A stretch of 64,000 nt of DNA from Saprospiraceae bacterium (GTDB taxonomy: Bacteria; Bacteroidota; Bacteroidia; Chitinophagales; Saprospiraceae): positions 124,001 to 188,000 of the forward strand of contig JADJJU010000023.1 in NCBI GenBank assembly GCA_016706365.1, in the 5' to 3' direction. The position numbers and the translations under genes were made by a program. Each line of letters starts with the position of its first letter. Positions within the stretch are counted from its first letter, which is position 1. Positions 30,544 through 41,330 of the stretch are shown here, one piece after another. Under the pieces are notes generated by a model, which saw nothing but the letters and a program-made list of their open reading frames with translations, had not been told where the DNA came from and made no database searches.

Positions 30544-32949
30544 TTATTCGGTTCTCAAACTCTGGACTGGATTTGCGATGGCTGCTTTGATCGCGTGTAA
30601 ACTCACAGTCAGCAGCGCAATTATTAAAGCAATACATCCGGCTGCAATAAATATCCAGATGTCCATATCCACTCTATATGCAAAATCCTGCAACCAGCGC
30701 CTCACTCCGAACCAGGCCAAAGGCCAGGCAATTAAAGTGGAAATCAATACCAGTTTGATAAAATCTCTGGATAGCATAGTTGTTATATTCTGAACTGAGG
30801 CTCCCAGCACTTTCCTGATGCCTATTTCTTTCACGCGTTTTTCGGAAGAATATAATGCGAGTCCAAACAATCCCAGACAGGAAATCAAAATCGCAAGCCC
30901 GGCCAGAATACTAACTACTTTGCTTACTGCACTGTCCGCGGTATACATTTCCTCAAAATGTTCATCCAGAAAACTGAATTCAAATGGTTGATCCTGATTG
31001 ACTTTTTCCCAGGAAGCAGAAATATTACTGATCGCTTCTTCAAGCTTTGCTCCATTAATTTTGACTGACACTTCTGCGAAGCCCCAATCTTTCTGGCAGA
31101 AAATACTAAGCGTTTCAATTTTATGATGCAATGAGTTGAAGTTGAAATCTCTACTTACTCCCGCAATAAAACCTATCGAATCCATTCCTCCAAAACCATA
31201 TTTTTTACCAATTAATGTCGAATAGTCTGTACTTAAAGGATCTTGCAAAAGTTCTTTCGCCATCGTCTCATTGATAATATATGCCCTGGCATTATCGCTT
31301 TCTTCATTTGTGAAATCCCTTCCGGCGATAACAGGTATATTATAAAGGCTGAGATAATCAGGGTCCACAATTACCTGAGATGATGTGAGTTCTCTCACGG
31401 GTCCTTCTCCGTGAAATAGCATACCGCCCTGATGAAGGTTATTCCCAAGTCTTTGTTGCGCTGCAGTCACTGCAGTAATGGCTGTATTCGTCAATAATTC
31501 TGCTTTCAGCGTTTCGTATCTTTCAGAAGTAACTCTGTTCAAAGGAATAATTACAACCTGATCCTTATTGAAACCCGGATCTTTCGTTTGCATAAACTTC
31601 AATTGTCTCAATGCGAAAACGGTACCTATGATCAGGAGAATTGCTACGGTAAATTGGCTGATTACAAGTGCATTTCTCAATGCACTTTTACTTTTTCCGG
31701 GGTTCAAAGCACCTTTCAACACCCTAATAGGATTAAAGGAAGAGAGATATAAAGCCGGGTAAATTCCTGCAAATAAACCCAAAATCAATGTACCTGCAAG
31801 AATAGAAGATAACAAGGAAAGATCGGTTAATGGAAGCGAAAGCTCCCTTTGACTAAGCTGATTAATAGAGGGTAATGAAAGCTTTACAACTGTCACTGCT
31901 ATGAGAAGCGCTGCAATGGAAAGTAACATTGATTCTCCCAAAAATTGAGCAGCTAATTGATAACGTTCTGCCCCTATTGTTTTCCTGATTCCTACCTCCC
32001 GGGATCTTTCAACTGCTCTTGCTGTTGAAAGATTCATGAAATTGATTCCCGCAATCAACAATATTATGAAAGCAACGATAGAAAATATGGCGGTGTACTT
32101 CTTATCGAATTTTTTAAAATTCAGGTAGTCATGTGTAATGTCCGCTGAGCCGCTGTGTACTGCACTGAGAGGTTGGAGAAACAATTCGTAAAACTTCCAG
32201 CCTTCGCCTTCTGTCATATATTTTTTCAGAAAATCCGGAAATTTCTTTTCCATAGAAGCTATGTCCGTATTTTCTTTTAGTTCAAGATATGTGACCAGCC
32301 AGTTTCCTCCCCAATTGTCTTTATCCCAGGGCCTGACGATAGTGCTGAATGAGGCCAGTGCATCGAATTGAAGGTGAGAATTCTCAGGAACATTCTCAAT
32401 GATCCCTGTCACTGTATAAGTTATAGTATCGCCTACAAATTTCTTAAGTGTCTTACCGATCGGATCTTCGTCTGCAAAAAGTTTTTTTGCACTCTCTTCT
32501 GTCAACACAATGCTATTTGGATGTTTCAGTACGTTTTCTCTGTTTCCAATAAGCATCTTAAAATCAAAAAGGTCCAAAAAAGTCGAATCAACATAAAAAA
32601 GTGTAGGAATAATAATGCGTAAATCTCCATTATTCAGATCCAGTTTCTCTGCCTGTCTTATGCGGGTATAATTCTTTATTTCAGGAAATTCTGACATGAG
32701 AGTGGGGCCCATAGGATACATCGACAGTGCCACATTTTGAGACTGAACCATGCCTTCAAATTTTTGCACTTCATTCAGTCGATATATGTTTTTACTGTGG
32801 ACTTTATCAAAGCTATTCTCAAAGGATACAAAGAGCATTATTACAATTCCTGCTGCTATTCCAATAGCCAGGCCAAAAATGTTTATAGCTGCGAATGCTT
32901 TGTTTTTCCAAAGATTCCTCAGAGCGATTTTGAAATAATTTCTGATCAT
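30544..32949 (-). CDS. FtsX/MacB-type ABC permease, array member 6
   Basis: 801 residues, intact. Start MIRNYFKIALRNLWKNKAFA; middle motif ERSREVGIRKTIGAE; C-terminal CLGLFGLALYSSEKRVKEIG then IRKVLGAS; end NPVQSLRTE. The two extracytoplasmic regions (about residues 45-290 and 445-665) resemble MacB periplasmic core domains. 11 bp downstream of member 7. Confidence 0.94.
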   Translation of the reverse strand: MIRNYFKIALRNLWKNKAFAAINIFGLAIGIAAGIVIMLFVSFENSFDKVHSKNIYRLNEVQKFEGMVQSQNVALSMYPMGPTLMSEFPEIKNYTRIRQAEKLDLNNGDLRIIIPTLFYVDSTFLDLFDFKMLIGNRENVLKHPNSIVLTEESAKKLFADEDPIGKTLKKFVGDTITYTVTGIIENVPENSHLQFDALASFSTIVRPWDKDNWGGNWLVTYLELKENTDIASMEKKFPDFLKKYMTEGEGWKFYELFLQPLSAVHSGSADITHDYLNFKKFDKKYTAIFSIVAFIILLIAGINFMNLSTARAVERSREVGIRKTIGAERYQLAAQFLGESMLLSIAALLIAVTVVKLSLPSINQLSQRELSLPLTDLSLLSSILAGTLILGLFAGIYPALYLSSFNPIRVLKGALNPGKSKSALRNALVISQFTVAILLIIGTVFALRQLKFMQTKDPGFNKDQVVIIPLNRVTSERYETLKAELLTNTAITAVTAAQQRLGNNLHQGGMLFHGEGPVRELTSSQVIVDPDYLSLYNIPVIAGRDFTNEESDNARAYIINETMAKELLQDPLSTDYSTLIGKKYGFGGMDSIGFIAGVSRDFNFNSLHHKIETLSIFCQKDWGFAEVSVKINGAKLEEAISNISASWEKVNQDQPFEFSFLDEHFEEMYTADSAVSKVVSILAGLAILISCLGLFGLALYSSEKRVKEIGIRKVLGASVQNITTMLSRDFIKLVLISTLIAWPLAWFGVRRWLQDFAYRVDMDIWIFIAAGCIALIIALLTVSLHAIKAAIANPVQSLRTE

Positions 32950-32960
32950 GACTGTGTTTA

Positions 32961-35393
32961 TTATTCGGTTCTCAAACTTTTTACTGGATTAGCAATGGCT
33001 GCCTTAATGGCCTGATAACTTACAGTCACAAGCGCTATTAAAATGGCAGATAAACCGGCAATCAAGAAGATCCACCAGGCAATATTAATTCGGTATGCAA
33101 ACTCTTCCAGCCATGAATTCATCGCCCACCAGGAAAGTGGAAAGGCAATTATCGCTGCAATGAGAACCAGTTTTATGAAGTCCTGTGAAAGCAAGGAGAC
33201 AATAGATGGTACAGTAGCACCCAATACTTTTCTCACTCCTATTTCTTTGGTTCTCTGTTCTGACATATATGTGGCCAGCCCAAATAATCCCAGGCAGGCA
33301 ATCAAAATTGCAAGGATGGCAAAAGACAGAGCAACTTTTCCTATTCTCTGCTCCGCCATGTACATTTGGTCAAAGGATTCATCGAGGAAATTATAACTGA
33401 AAGGCATGCCAGGAGCCATTTCTTTCCATTTATCTTCAATATTGGCAATCAAATCCGAAGCGTCCGAAGCTTCTATTTTAAAAGCCGTTGCCCATTTATT
33501 GTTACCAAGTTTGAAGCTTAGGGGACCCACATTTTCACGAAGGGATTCAAAGTTGAAATTTTTTACAACTCCTACAATTGTCATCGGAATTGATTGGCCG
33601 GGATTTCCATCATTTCCATATATTTTTTTACCGATCAGATTTTCTCCACCGATGAGTTTAGCCGTCGTTTCATTGATGATGATGCCTGTAGAATCAGATC
33701 CAAATTCTGCTGAAAAATTTCTCCCATCCGACATTTCCATACCCATCGTAGGAATATAGTCATAATCAATATTCCAAATCTGCATACTCAGAGCCGTTTT
33801 GTCGGTCATCACCGGTTCTGTGGAGAAAGTATTGTCTGTTCTGGATGAATTGCTCACAGGTATGAAACCGGCAAATGAGGCAGATTTTACACCTCCCATT
33901 TTAGCTACTTCATCTTTGAATGCATCCACACTGTTTCCTAAAGCATCTGTTCCCTGAATGATCAAGACCTGGTCCTTATTGAAACCTATTTTTTTATTTT
34001 GAATAAATTCAAGCTGTAAAAAAACAACTATGGTGCAGATAATCAATATAATAGAAGTAGCAAACTGAAAAACTACCAAGCCACTTCTGAGGCTACTTTT
34101 ACTAAAGCTCTGATGAATTCTTCCTTTGAGTACATTGATTGGTTTGAAAGAGGATAAAAAGAAAGCCGGATATGTGCCTGCAAGCCCACCTACAGCTACA
34201 GGAAGTAAAACCAGGGCTAAAAGAAATCCGGGATTTAAAAGGTCTGTGAATACTAATTCCTTTCCTGAAATTTCATTGAAGTATGAGATGGACAAATACG
34301 AAATAACAATTGCCAGTATAAGTGAAATGAAAACCAGGAAAATAGATTCCGCAAGGAACTGAATTATGAGGGATTTTTTCTCTGTGCCCAATACTTTGCG
34401 AATACCTACTTCTCTCGCTCTGTTAGCTGATCTGGCAGTGGACAGGTTCATGAAATTGACGCAGGCAATCAGCAGTATAAAGATTGCAATTGCAGAAAAA
34501 ATATAAACGTATTGAATATTTCCATTCACTCCCATTTCTACAGCCCTGTCAGAATGAAGGTGAATATCGGTCAAGGGCATTAGTGTGTATTCGAGTTTGT
34601 TTCCTGCACTCTTAAATTCAGCCATGGATCCGATTTCCATAAATTGCTGTGCCTGTGGTAAAATGTATTTATCAATAAACTGCACAAAATTTTTCTCGAA
34701 TTCTTTATAGTCAGTTCCTTTCTGTAATTGGATATAAGTTTGAAAATTATGGGACAAAAAATTACCCCAACCATAATCCACATTGTCCATACTGAAGATG
34801 AAATCAAAATGGAAATGTGAATTTCGGGGCATATCTTCAATCACTGCCCTGACCGTGTAAACAGGGTTTTCATCATCTTTTATTTCAATTGTTTTCCCTA
34901 CAATAGCGGTTGTTCCGAAGTATTTTCGAGCAGAAGATTCTGTGAGCACTACGGTGTTCGGGTCATTCAATGCGGTTTTGGTATCTCCTTCAATTCCTGG
35001 TAATGTAAATACATCAAAAAGGGTGGAATCTGCATGAACTACCCTCGGTTCATTAATAAAATCATTTCCTTTTTTAATTAATTTTGAACCACTGGAATTA
35101 TAAAATCTGACATACTCCTTTACTTCAGGGTAATCATTTTTCAATGCCTGCCCAATGGCATCACTGGAAACTGCCATATGTAATTCATTTCCACCGAATT
35201 TTATATCAGAATGAATTCGGTAAATATCAGATGCATTTACATGAAACTTATCATAGCTTTTCTCATCTACCACATACAATGCAATCAGCATAAAACTGGC
35301 AAGACCGATAGCAAGACCAAAAATATTAATGATGGAAAAGGTCTTGTTTTTAATAAGATTTCTCCAGGCTATCTTCAGATAATTTGTAAACAT
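32961..35393 (-). CDS. FtsX/MacB-type ABC permease, array member 7 (most upstream readable)
   Basis: 810 residues from the ATG at 35393 (MFTNYLKIAWRNLIKNKTFS). The open frame extends much further upstream only because the adjoining homopolymer block lacks stops; that extension is meaningless Lys/Gly/Pro text. Middle motif NRAREVGIRKVLGTE; C-terminal CLGLFGLATYMSEQRTKEIG then VRKVLGAT; end NPVKSLRTE. Only 7 bp separate the ATG from the homopolymer block, so its native upstream neighbour is unknown. Confidence 0.93.
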   Translation of the reverse strand: MFTNYLKIAWRNLIKNKTFSIINIFGLAIGLASFMLIALYVVDEKSYDKFHVNASDIYRIHSDIKFGGNELHMAVSSDAIGQALKNDYPEVKEYVRFYNSSGSKLIKKGNDFINEPRVVHADSTLFDVFTLPGIEGDTKTALNDPNTVVLTESSARKYFGTTAIVGKTIEIKDDENPVYTVRAVIEDMPRNSHFHFDFIFSMDNVDYGWGNFLSHNFQTYIQLQKGTDYKEFEKNFVQFIDKYILPQAQQFMEIGSMAEFKSAGNKLEYTLMPLTDIHLHSDRAVEMGVNGNIQYVYIFSAIAIFILLIACVNFMNLSTARSANRAREVGIRKVLGTEKKSLIIQFLAESIFLVFISLILAIVISYLSISYFNEISGKELVFTDLLNPGFLLALVLLPVAVGGLAGTYPAFFLSSFKPINVLKGRIHQSFSKSSLRSGLVVFQFATSIILIICTIVVFLQLEFIQNKKIGFNKDQVLIIQGTDALGNSVDAFKDEVAKMGGVKSASFAGFIPVSNSSRTDNTFSTEPVMTDKTALSMQIWNIDYDYIPTMGMEMSDGRNFSAEFGSDSTGIIINETTAKLIGGENLIGKKIYGNDGNPGQSIPMTIVGVVKNFNFESLRENVGPLSFKLGNNKWATAFKIEASDASDLIANIEDKWKEMAPGMPFSYNFLDESFDQMYMAEQRIGKVALSFAILAILIACLGLFGLATYMSEQRTKEIGVRKVLGATVPSIVSLLSQDFIKLVLIAAIIAFPLSWWAMNSWLEEFAYRINIAWWIFLIAGLSAILIALVTVSYQAIKAAIANPVKSLRTE

Positions 35394-35400
35394 GATATCA

Positions 35401-37005
<1,605 letters not shown>

Positions 37006-37260
37006 TTTTGATTTACTTGTAGGAAATTCTTCTTCGGATTCTAAATTCATTTTTCTCCACTGTAGGCCTAACATCAATAATAGGATGGCAACTATTGCAG
37101 CAGCTGAATAAGTAAGATTTTGCTGAAATATTTGACCGGCGCCATTGTTTTGAGGAAGGAAAATCAACAGCCCGAGTGACGCTCCAACAAGGCGGATCAA
37201 GGTCGTGTTACGGTCACCCGGGTTACTGTTGATTTTTGTATTTGAATGAAGTGAATTCAT
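37006..37260 (-). CDS. Small membrane protein, 3' end lost in the homopolymer block
   Basis: From the ATG at 37260 about 85 residues are readable: a polar start (MNSLHSNTKINSNPGDRN), a hydrophobic segment (LIRLVGASLGLLIFL), a short loop and a second TM (SAAAIVAILLLMLGLQW), then charged residues up to the block. A TTG start at 37284 is less likely. Starts 28 bp after the ATPase stop, in the same operon direction. No family recognised. Its place between ATPase and permeases suggests an accessory subunit, but this is inference. Confidence 0.6.
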
Positions 37261-37288
37261 GATATTTGATTTGATATAGTCCAAAAAC

Positions 37289-37966
37289 TCAGGCCAGAAA
37301 ATTCTCCATTACTGTCTGTCCATCCAGCATTCTTATGATTCGGTGACTGAATTTTGCATCGTGTTCTGAGTGCGTTACCATGATGATAGTTGTGCCTTGT
37401 TCATTGAGGTCTGTGAGCAATTGCATCACTTCATTTCCATTACTGGAATCGAGGTTTCCTGTAGGCTCATCTGCGAGAATCAACTTTGGCTGATTCACTA
37501 CTGCTCTGGCTACGGCAACTCTTTGTTGCTGACCTCCTGATAATTGTTGAGGATAGTGTTTACGTCTGTGCATGATTTGCATTTTGTCCAGAACATATTC
37601 CACTCTTGATTTGCGATCTACAGCTTTGACACCTGTATAAATCAGCGGAAGCTCTACATTTTCGTACACGGTCAATTCATCGATCAGATTGAAGCTTTGA
37701 AACACAAATCCGATATTATGTTTGCGAAGGTCTGCACGTTTGCGTTCATTGAAATGAGCTACTTCGATTCCATTGAACAGATAACTTCCTGAATCAGGAT
37801 CGTCGAGCAAACCCAGGATATTTAGAAGAGTAGATTTGCCACAACCGGAGGGCCCCATGATGGCAACAAATTCACCTTCTTTGATTTCGATATTCAGTTT
37901 GTTCAGCGCTACCGTTTCAACTTCTTCTGTGCGGTAGATTTTTTCGAGATTACTAATTTTAATCAT
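37289..37966 (-). CDS. ABC transporter ATP-binding protein (MacB/LolD type)
   Basis: 225 residues, intact. Walker A GPSGCGKST (38-46), Q-loop Gln90 (FVFQSFNLIDELT), signature LSGGQQQRVAVARA (142-155) and Walker B LILADEPTGNLD (162-173). It is the upstream ATPase of the permease array and differs clearly in sequence from the one at 15577-16242. It probably energises several of the seven permeases. Confidence 0.95.
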   Translation of the reverse strand: MIKISNLEKIYRTEEVETVALNKLNIEIKEGEFVAIMGPSGCGKSTLLNILGLLDDPDSGSYLFNGIEVAHFNERKRADLRKHNIGFVFQSFNLIDELTVYENVELPLIYTGVKAVDRKSRVEYVLDKMQIMHRRKHYPQQLSGGQQQRVAVARAVVNQPKLILADEPTGNLDSSNGNEVMQLLTDLNEQGTTIIMVTHSEHDAKFSHRIIRMLDGQTVMENFLA

Positions 37967-38129
37967 TGTTTATCAGTTAATCGGTTAAGTTGTTAATTGC
38001 AGTTTAGCTCGTGAGAACGTTTGTTTCTAGCTTCTGGCTTCTAGCTACTGGCGAACAGCCGTAGTGTGGGTGAAGAGTGGGGAGAGTGGCTCATTGAAGG
38101 GTTGAGGGTGTGGGTGCATTGTGGGACAA
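37967..38129. other. Spacer between adaptor and ATPase genes with an AACAGCC word
   Basis: 163 bp with echoing words (CTAGCTTCTGGCTTCTAGCT, AGAGTGGGGAGAGTGG) and one AACAGCC at 38054-38060, the same style as the 18.1-18.3 kb island. No ORF or terminator recognised. Confidence 0.4.
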
Positions 38130-39383
38130 TTACTTTTTTAAGACAAGTTCCTGCATGTTTCCGTAGTTTTCGTAGCTGGAGGTGATGACTTTGTCACCTT
38201 CTTTGAGGCCTTCCAGGATTTCGTAGTATTCCGGATTTTGTCTGCCGAGGCGTATGTCGTTTTTGTAAGCGAGATTTCCAGTTTCGTTGACTTTGAAAAT
38301 CCAGTTTCCACCTGTTTGTTGGAAGAATCCTCCTTTGGGAACCAACAAAGCCTGGGTTTCATCGCTCAATGTCAGACGTACTTGCAATGTCTGTCCGCGA
38401 CGAATTCCTTCCGGAATTTTAGCAGAAAATTCCATATCAACCTGGAATCTTCCATTTGTCACCTGAGTATATACCTTCTTAATCCTAAGTGGGTATGTTT
38501 CGCCTGCAAAAGTGAATTCAGCTTCAAGGCCTGTGTACACACGTGAGATGTAATGTTCATCAATGTCTGCTCTTACTTTGAATCCACTTAATACATCAAT
38601 TTGACCTAGTCTGTCGCCTTTGTTTTTTGACTGGCCAAATTCTGCATCCAGGGAAGTAAGTTGTCCGTCGACCGGAGCGCGAACGATGAGGTCATCCACT
38701 TTCTGACGCATGAGTCTCAGCGCATTTTGCATACGCTTGTAAGACTCATTCATCTGTTCCATTTGTTGTTTGTTGGTGACTGAATCCTGTCTTAGGGTTT
38801 GTTTAGTCAGTTCCAGTCTCCTTTTTTGGTAGGTGTAAGTGTTTTCAGAGGATTTGTATTCCTGTGAACCAATCACTTTTTCCTTGAAGAGAGATTTGTT
38901 GAGATTGTAAATCCGTTCAGCTTCCATGAGGGCATTTTCAACTTCCGCCAGTTGGTTGAGTTGGCGGATAGTGTTTTGTTCGGCGTTGTTGCGGGTATTT
39001 TGCATTTGAGTCAATACATCGAAAACACTTGTTTCCTGATTAGCCAGGCTTAATTCCAGGTCTGTGTTTGCAAGACGCAGGATGGGTTGATCCTTTTTAA
39101 GAACCGTTCCATCTTCCGTAAATATCTCTTCGATTTGACCACCTTCGAGTGCATCCAGATAAATGGTCGTGATGGGGAGCACAATACCATTTACTGTTAT
39201 GAATTCTTTGAAGCTGCCCATTTTGATTTCTGCGATTGAGAGACGTTCGGTGTCCACATTGAGTCTGCTTTTTCCGGATGTCTGAGTATATGCAAAATAA
39301 ATCAGTGCTATGATTGCTACGATTCCTGCGATCGTCAGGATTCGTTTGGTTGTCCATTTTTTCTTGGGGATGGCTCTGTCCAC
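38130..39383 (-). CDS. HlyD/MacA-type periplasmic adaptor protein
   Basis: 417 residues from a GTG at 39383. A single N-terminal TM (about 15-33, ILTIAGIVAIIALIYFAYT) anchors it in the inner membrane. Then come a barrel-sandwich start (GGQIEEIFTEDGTVLKKDQP), a long coiled-coil hairpin (~110-230, rich in Gln/Glu/Arg), the lipoyl return (VRAPVDGQLTSLD) and beta-barrel/membrane-proximal domains. It bridges the permease in the inner membrane and TolC. First gene of the minus-strand export operon, preceded by a sigma-54-like site. Confidence 0.93.
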   Translation of the reverse strand: MDRAIPKKKWTTKRILTIAGIVAIIALIYFAYTQTSGKSRLNVDTERLSIAEIKMGSFKEFITVNGIVLPITTIYLDALEGGQIEEIFTEDGTVLKKDQPILRLANTDLELSLANQETSVFDVLTQMQNTRNNAEQNTIRQLNQLAEVENALMEAERIYNLNKSLFKEKVIGSQEYKSSENTYTYQKRRLELTKQTLRQDSVTNKQQMEQMNESYKRMQNALRLMRQKVDDLIVRAPVDGQLTSLDAEFGQSKNKGDRLGQIDVLSGFKVRADIDEHYISRVYTGLEAEFTFAGETYPLRIKKVYTQVTNGRFQVDMEFSAKIPEGIRRGQTLQVRLTLSDETQALLVPKGGFFQQTGGNWIFKVNETGNLAYKNDIRLGRQNPEYYEILEGLKEGDKVITSSYENYGNMQELVLKK

Positions 39384-39412
39384 TTTTTTGTTTGTTTTTG
39401 TACACTTAGAAT

Positions 39413-39436
39413 AGTGTCAAAAGTGTGCCAAAGTGT
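39413..39436 (-). promoter_or_regulatory. Possible sigma-54 promoter overlapping three phased AGTGT repeats
   Basis: On the minus strand TGGCAC (39425-39430), four bases, then TTGA (39417-39420) approximates the -24/-12 consensus TGGCAC-N5-TTGC. The -12 G is followed by A rather than C and the spacer is one base short, which a lost T in the T run would explain. On the plus strand AGTGT recurs at 39413, 39422 and 39432. A start near 39404 would leave a ~20-nt leader before the adaptor GTG. Confidence 0.35.
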
Positions 39437-40466
39437 AAGAGTATGAATTATAGTTAATTATAAATTAAAAATATTATATACTTGTTCGAAAATGATACAC
39501 CCAGTGTGCGGTAGTGGGACAGGGGGGAGGGGATTGAGATTATTTTGTTGCAGGTTGTTTACTCACTCTTCTGATTAATATTTCCTGATCTGAGAAAATC
39601 ATCCAGAGAAGTCGTAAACGTAATTGACAAATTTGTTTTGGGAGTTAATGTGGTAGGTAGTGATATAGTGCCAGTTGAATTTTTTGCATCCAGAAATTTA
39701 CTTTCTCCGATTTTCTTTTGGGTTGAATTTTGCCCATCAGTTCCAGCAGTATGGATCGATTTCGATGGAGGATTTTGTCAATTTTCGCTGAGGCTACATT
39801 GGTTACATAATTCAGTTTTATATGATAAACGGATTTTGCAGGTTACAGAGCAGAAATAGTTTGTCAGATCTTCCTTGAAAGGGAGCTTACAGAGTCGACA
39901 ATTTTTTCGAGCATAATAAAGGATTTGAATGAAAAATAAGAAAATGGAGGTTCTGTCAATTGGAAGATGTAGTGATACATTGTATTGGAGAAAATAATCG
40001 TTATTAACCGTTATAAACGACTATTAAAATGTTTACTGTTTTTTATTATAAAATTTTAAGTGAATTGAAGTGATGGTGTATTAGTGTAATGAAAGGGCAG
40101 AGAGTGTTACTGAAATTCTATCTTTTATAGTAAACGTGGTTTGTTCTTGGATGGGATCGGTAATATGTAGTCCGGCAGAATAGATAATTTGTAGGCTAAC
40201 AACCACTTCAAATCGATTTAACCGATTTTAACCGTTATTAACGGTTAAAATCGACTAAACATTACTAACTGAAGTTGAGAAAGAGGCATTACGAGTTTTG
40301 AAGAGTATGCCAAATTGGATTCCGGGAAAATGCGATAATGTTGTAGTCTCAACTATTACATATTTGCCTATCAAGTTTTAAATGTAATTTTGTCTTTCTG
40401 CGGTGTCTGATTTAGGCATTATTTTCAGTACAATTAACGCTTATCATTTATTAATAATTACCTGAA
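39437..40466. other. About 1 kb of gene-free DNA
   Basis: AT-rich with no supported gene; a 73-codon frame at 39638-39859 lacks any recognisable family or start context. A perfect 14-bp inverted repeat lies at 40223-40253, and a related imperfect one (TCGTTATTAACCGTTATAAACGA) at 39998-40020. Confidence 0.5.
40223..40253. repeat. Perfect 14-bp inverted repeat CGATTTTAACCGTT
   Basis: CGATTTTAACCGTT (40223-40236), spacer ATT, AACGGTTAAAATCG (40240-40253). There is no T run directly after it, so it fits a protein-binding site or cruciform better than a classic terminator. CGATTTAACCGATTTTAACC just before it repeats the same words. Confidence 0.55.
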
Positions 40467-40706
40467 GTGATTTTTGATTTTTTCGCAGAAATTTTGTTTA
40501 GACGCATGTTAGTTGGCTTTTTTGGCTATTACACTTTATATCTGATTTTCAAAATCTTCAAAAATAAAGAAAGATTAAAGTGGTTACAGAATCCATGTGG
40601 AGATGAGGGCGATGAGTTTGGAAAAAGTTGTTTTATGGGTTTAGTTGGTATGATTTCTTTCGTTGGTTTGTTTATAATTATAGGATATATTTTCTTCTCA
40701 AATTGA
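40467..40706 (+). CDS. Small hypothetical membrane protein (79 aa)
   Basis: Two hydrophobic segments: RRMLVGFFGYYTLYLIFKIF (about 12-31) and FMGLVGMISFVGLFIIIGYIF (about 56-76). A short cytoplasmic-looking loop with charged residues (KNKERLKWLQNPCGDEGDEF) separates them. No family recognised. It stands alone on the plus strand after a long gene-free stretch. The coding look is moderate, and the helical-hairpin topology argues for a real product. Confidence 0.5.
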   Translation: MIFDFFAEILFRRMLVGFFGYYTLYLIFKIFKNKERLKWLQNPCGDEGDEFGKSCFMGLVGMISFVGLFIIIGYIFFSN

Positions 40707-40837
40707 GTTTTAATAAAAGGTAGTGACCAGCAAATCAAACTTAAAGATTCTAATGTCTCAAAGTTTTATTCTATGAAGCAATTCGGCGAATTTTTGTAAA
40801 TAAGAATGATAAAATTTAGTTTAAGATAAAACTGCCT

Positions 40838-41272
40838 ATGAAGGTAATGCAGCTAAGATTTATGTACTTATTATTTTTACCATTATTATGCCCTGAAAAA
40901 CAGGACATTAAATTGGTGGATGAAATACTAATTGTAACCCCTGTCAGATGGGATATTGTACCATATGAGGAAAATGAGGATGTTGTTTTTAATGGTCAAA
41001 AATATATGGTACGATATAAAGTATCCTACCAAAATGGAGAACTTATTAGCTTTAGAAGATTTATGCCAGAAGGACCATTGGATTATACACTAGAAGAATT
41101 AAAGGCCGATACTGCAATTTACATAAGTTTAAACATACCAATTAAACAGAAATGGCAAATACTAGGCGATACATTATTTGACAATGCAAATGATATCAAA
41201 ATACCCTTATCAAAGCTTAATGATAATTATTATAAAGATGAAACTGATAGGAGAATATTTAGAGCACAATAG
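40838..41272 (+). CDS. Hypothetical exported protein (144 aa)
   Basis: The N-terminus MQLRFMYLLFLPLLCPEKQD looks like a signal peptide; the Cys at 18 is not in a strict lipobox. The remainder is soluble and acidic, with a regular alternation of polar and hydrophobic residues suggesting a beta-rich fold (VVFNGQKYMVRYKVSYQNG). No family recognised. Same strand as the preceding small membrane protein and 131 bp from it. Confidence 0.6.
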   Translation: MKVMQLRFMYLLFLPLLCPEKQDIKLVDEILIVTPVRWDIVPYEENEDVVFNGQKYMVRYKVSYQNGELISFRRFMPEGPLDYTLEELKADTAIYISLNIPIKQKWQILGDTLFDNANDIKIPLSKLNDNYYKDETDRRIFRAQ

Positions 41273-41330
41273 TTAATCGGATTAGTATCCTCCAATATTT
41301 AATATACTTCATCATTTTCATCCCTTCTCA

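Noticed and set aside
39638..39859. 73-codon plus-strand frame in the gene-free kilobase
   Set aside because: No recognisable family, odd composition and no start context; kept as non-coding.
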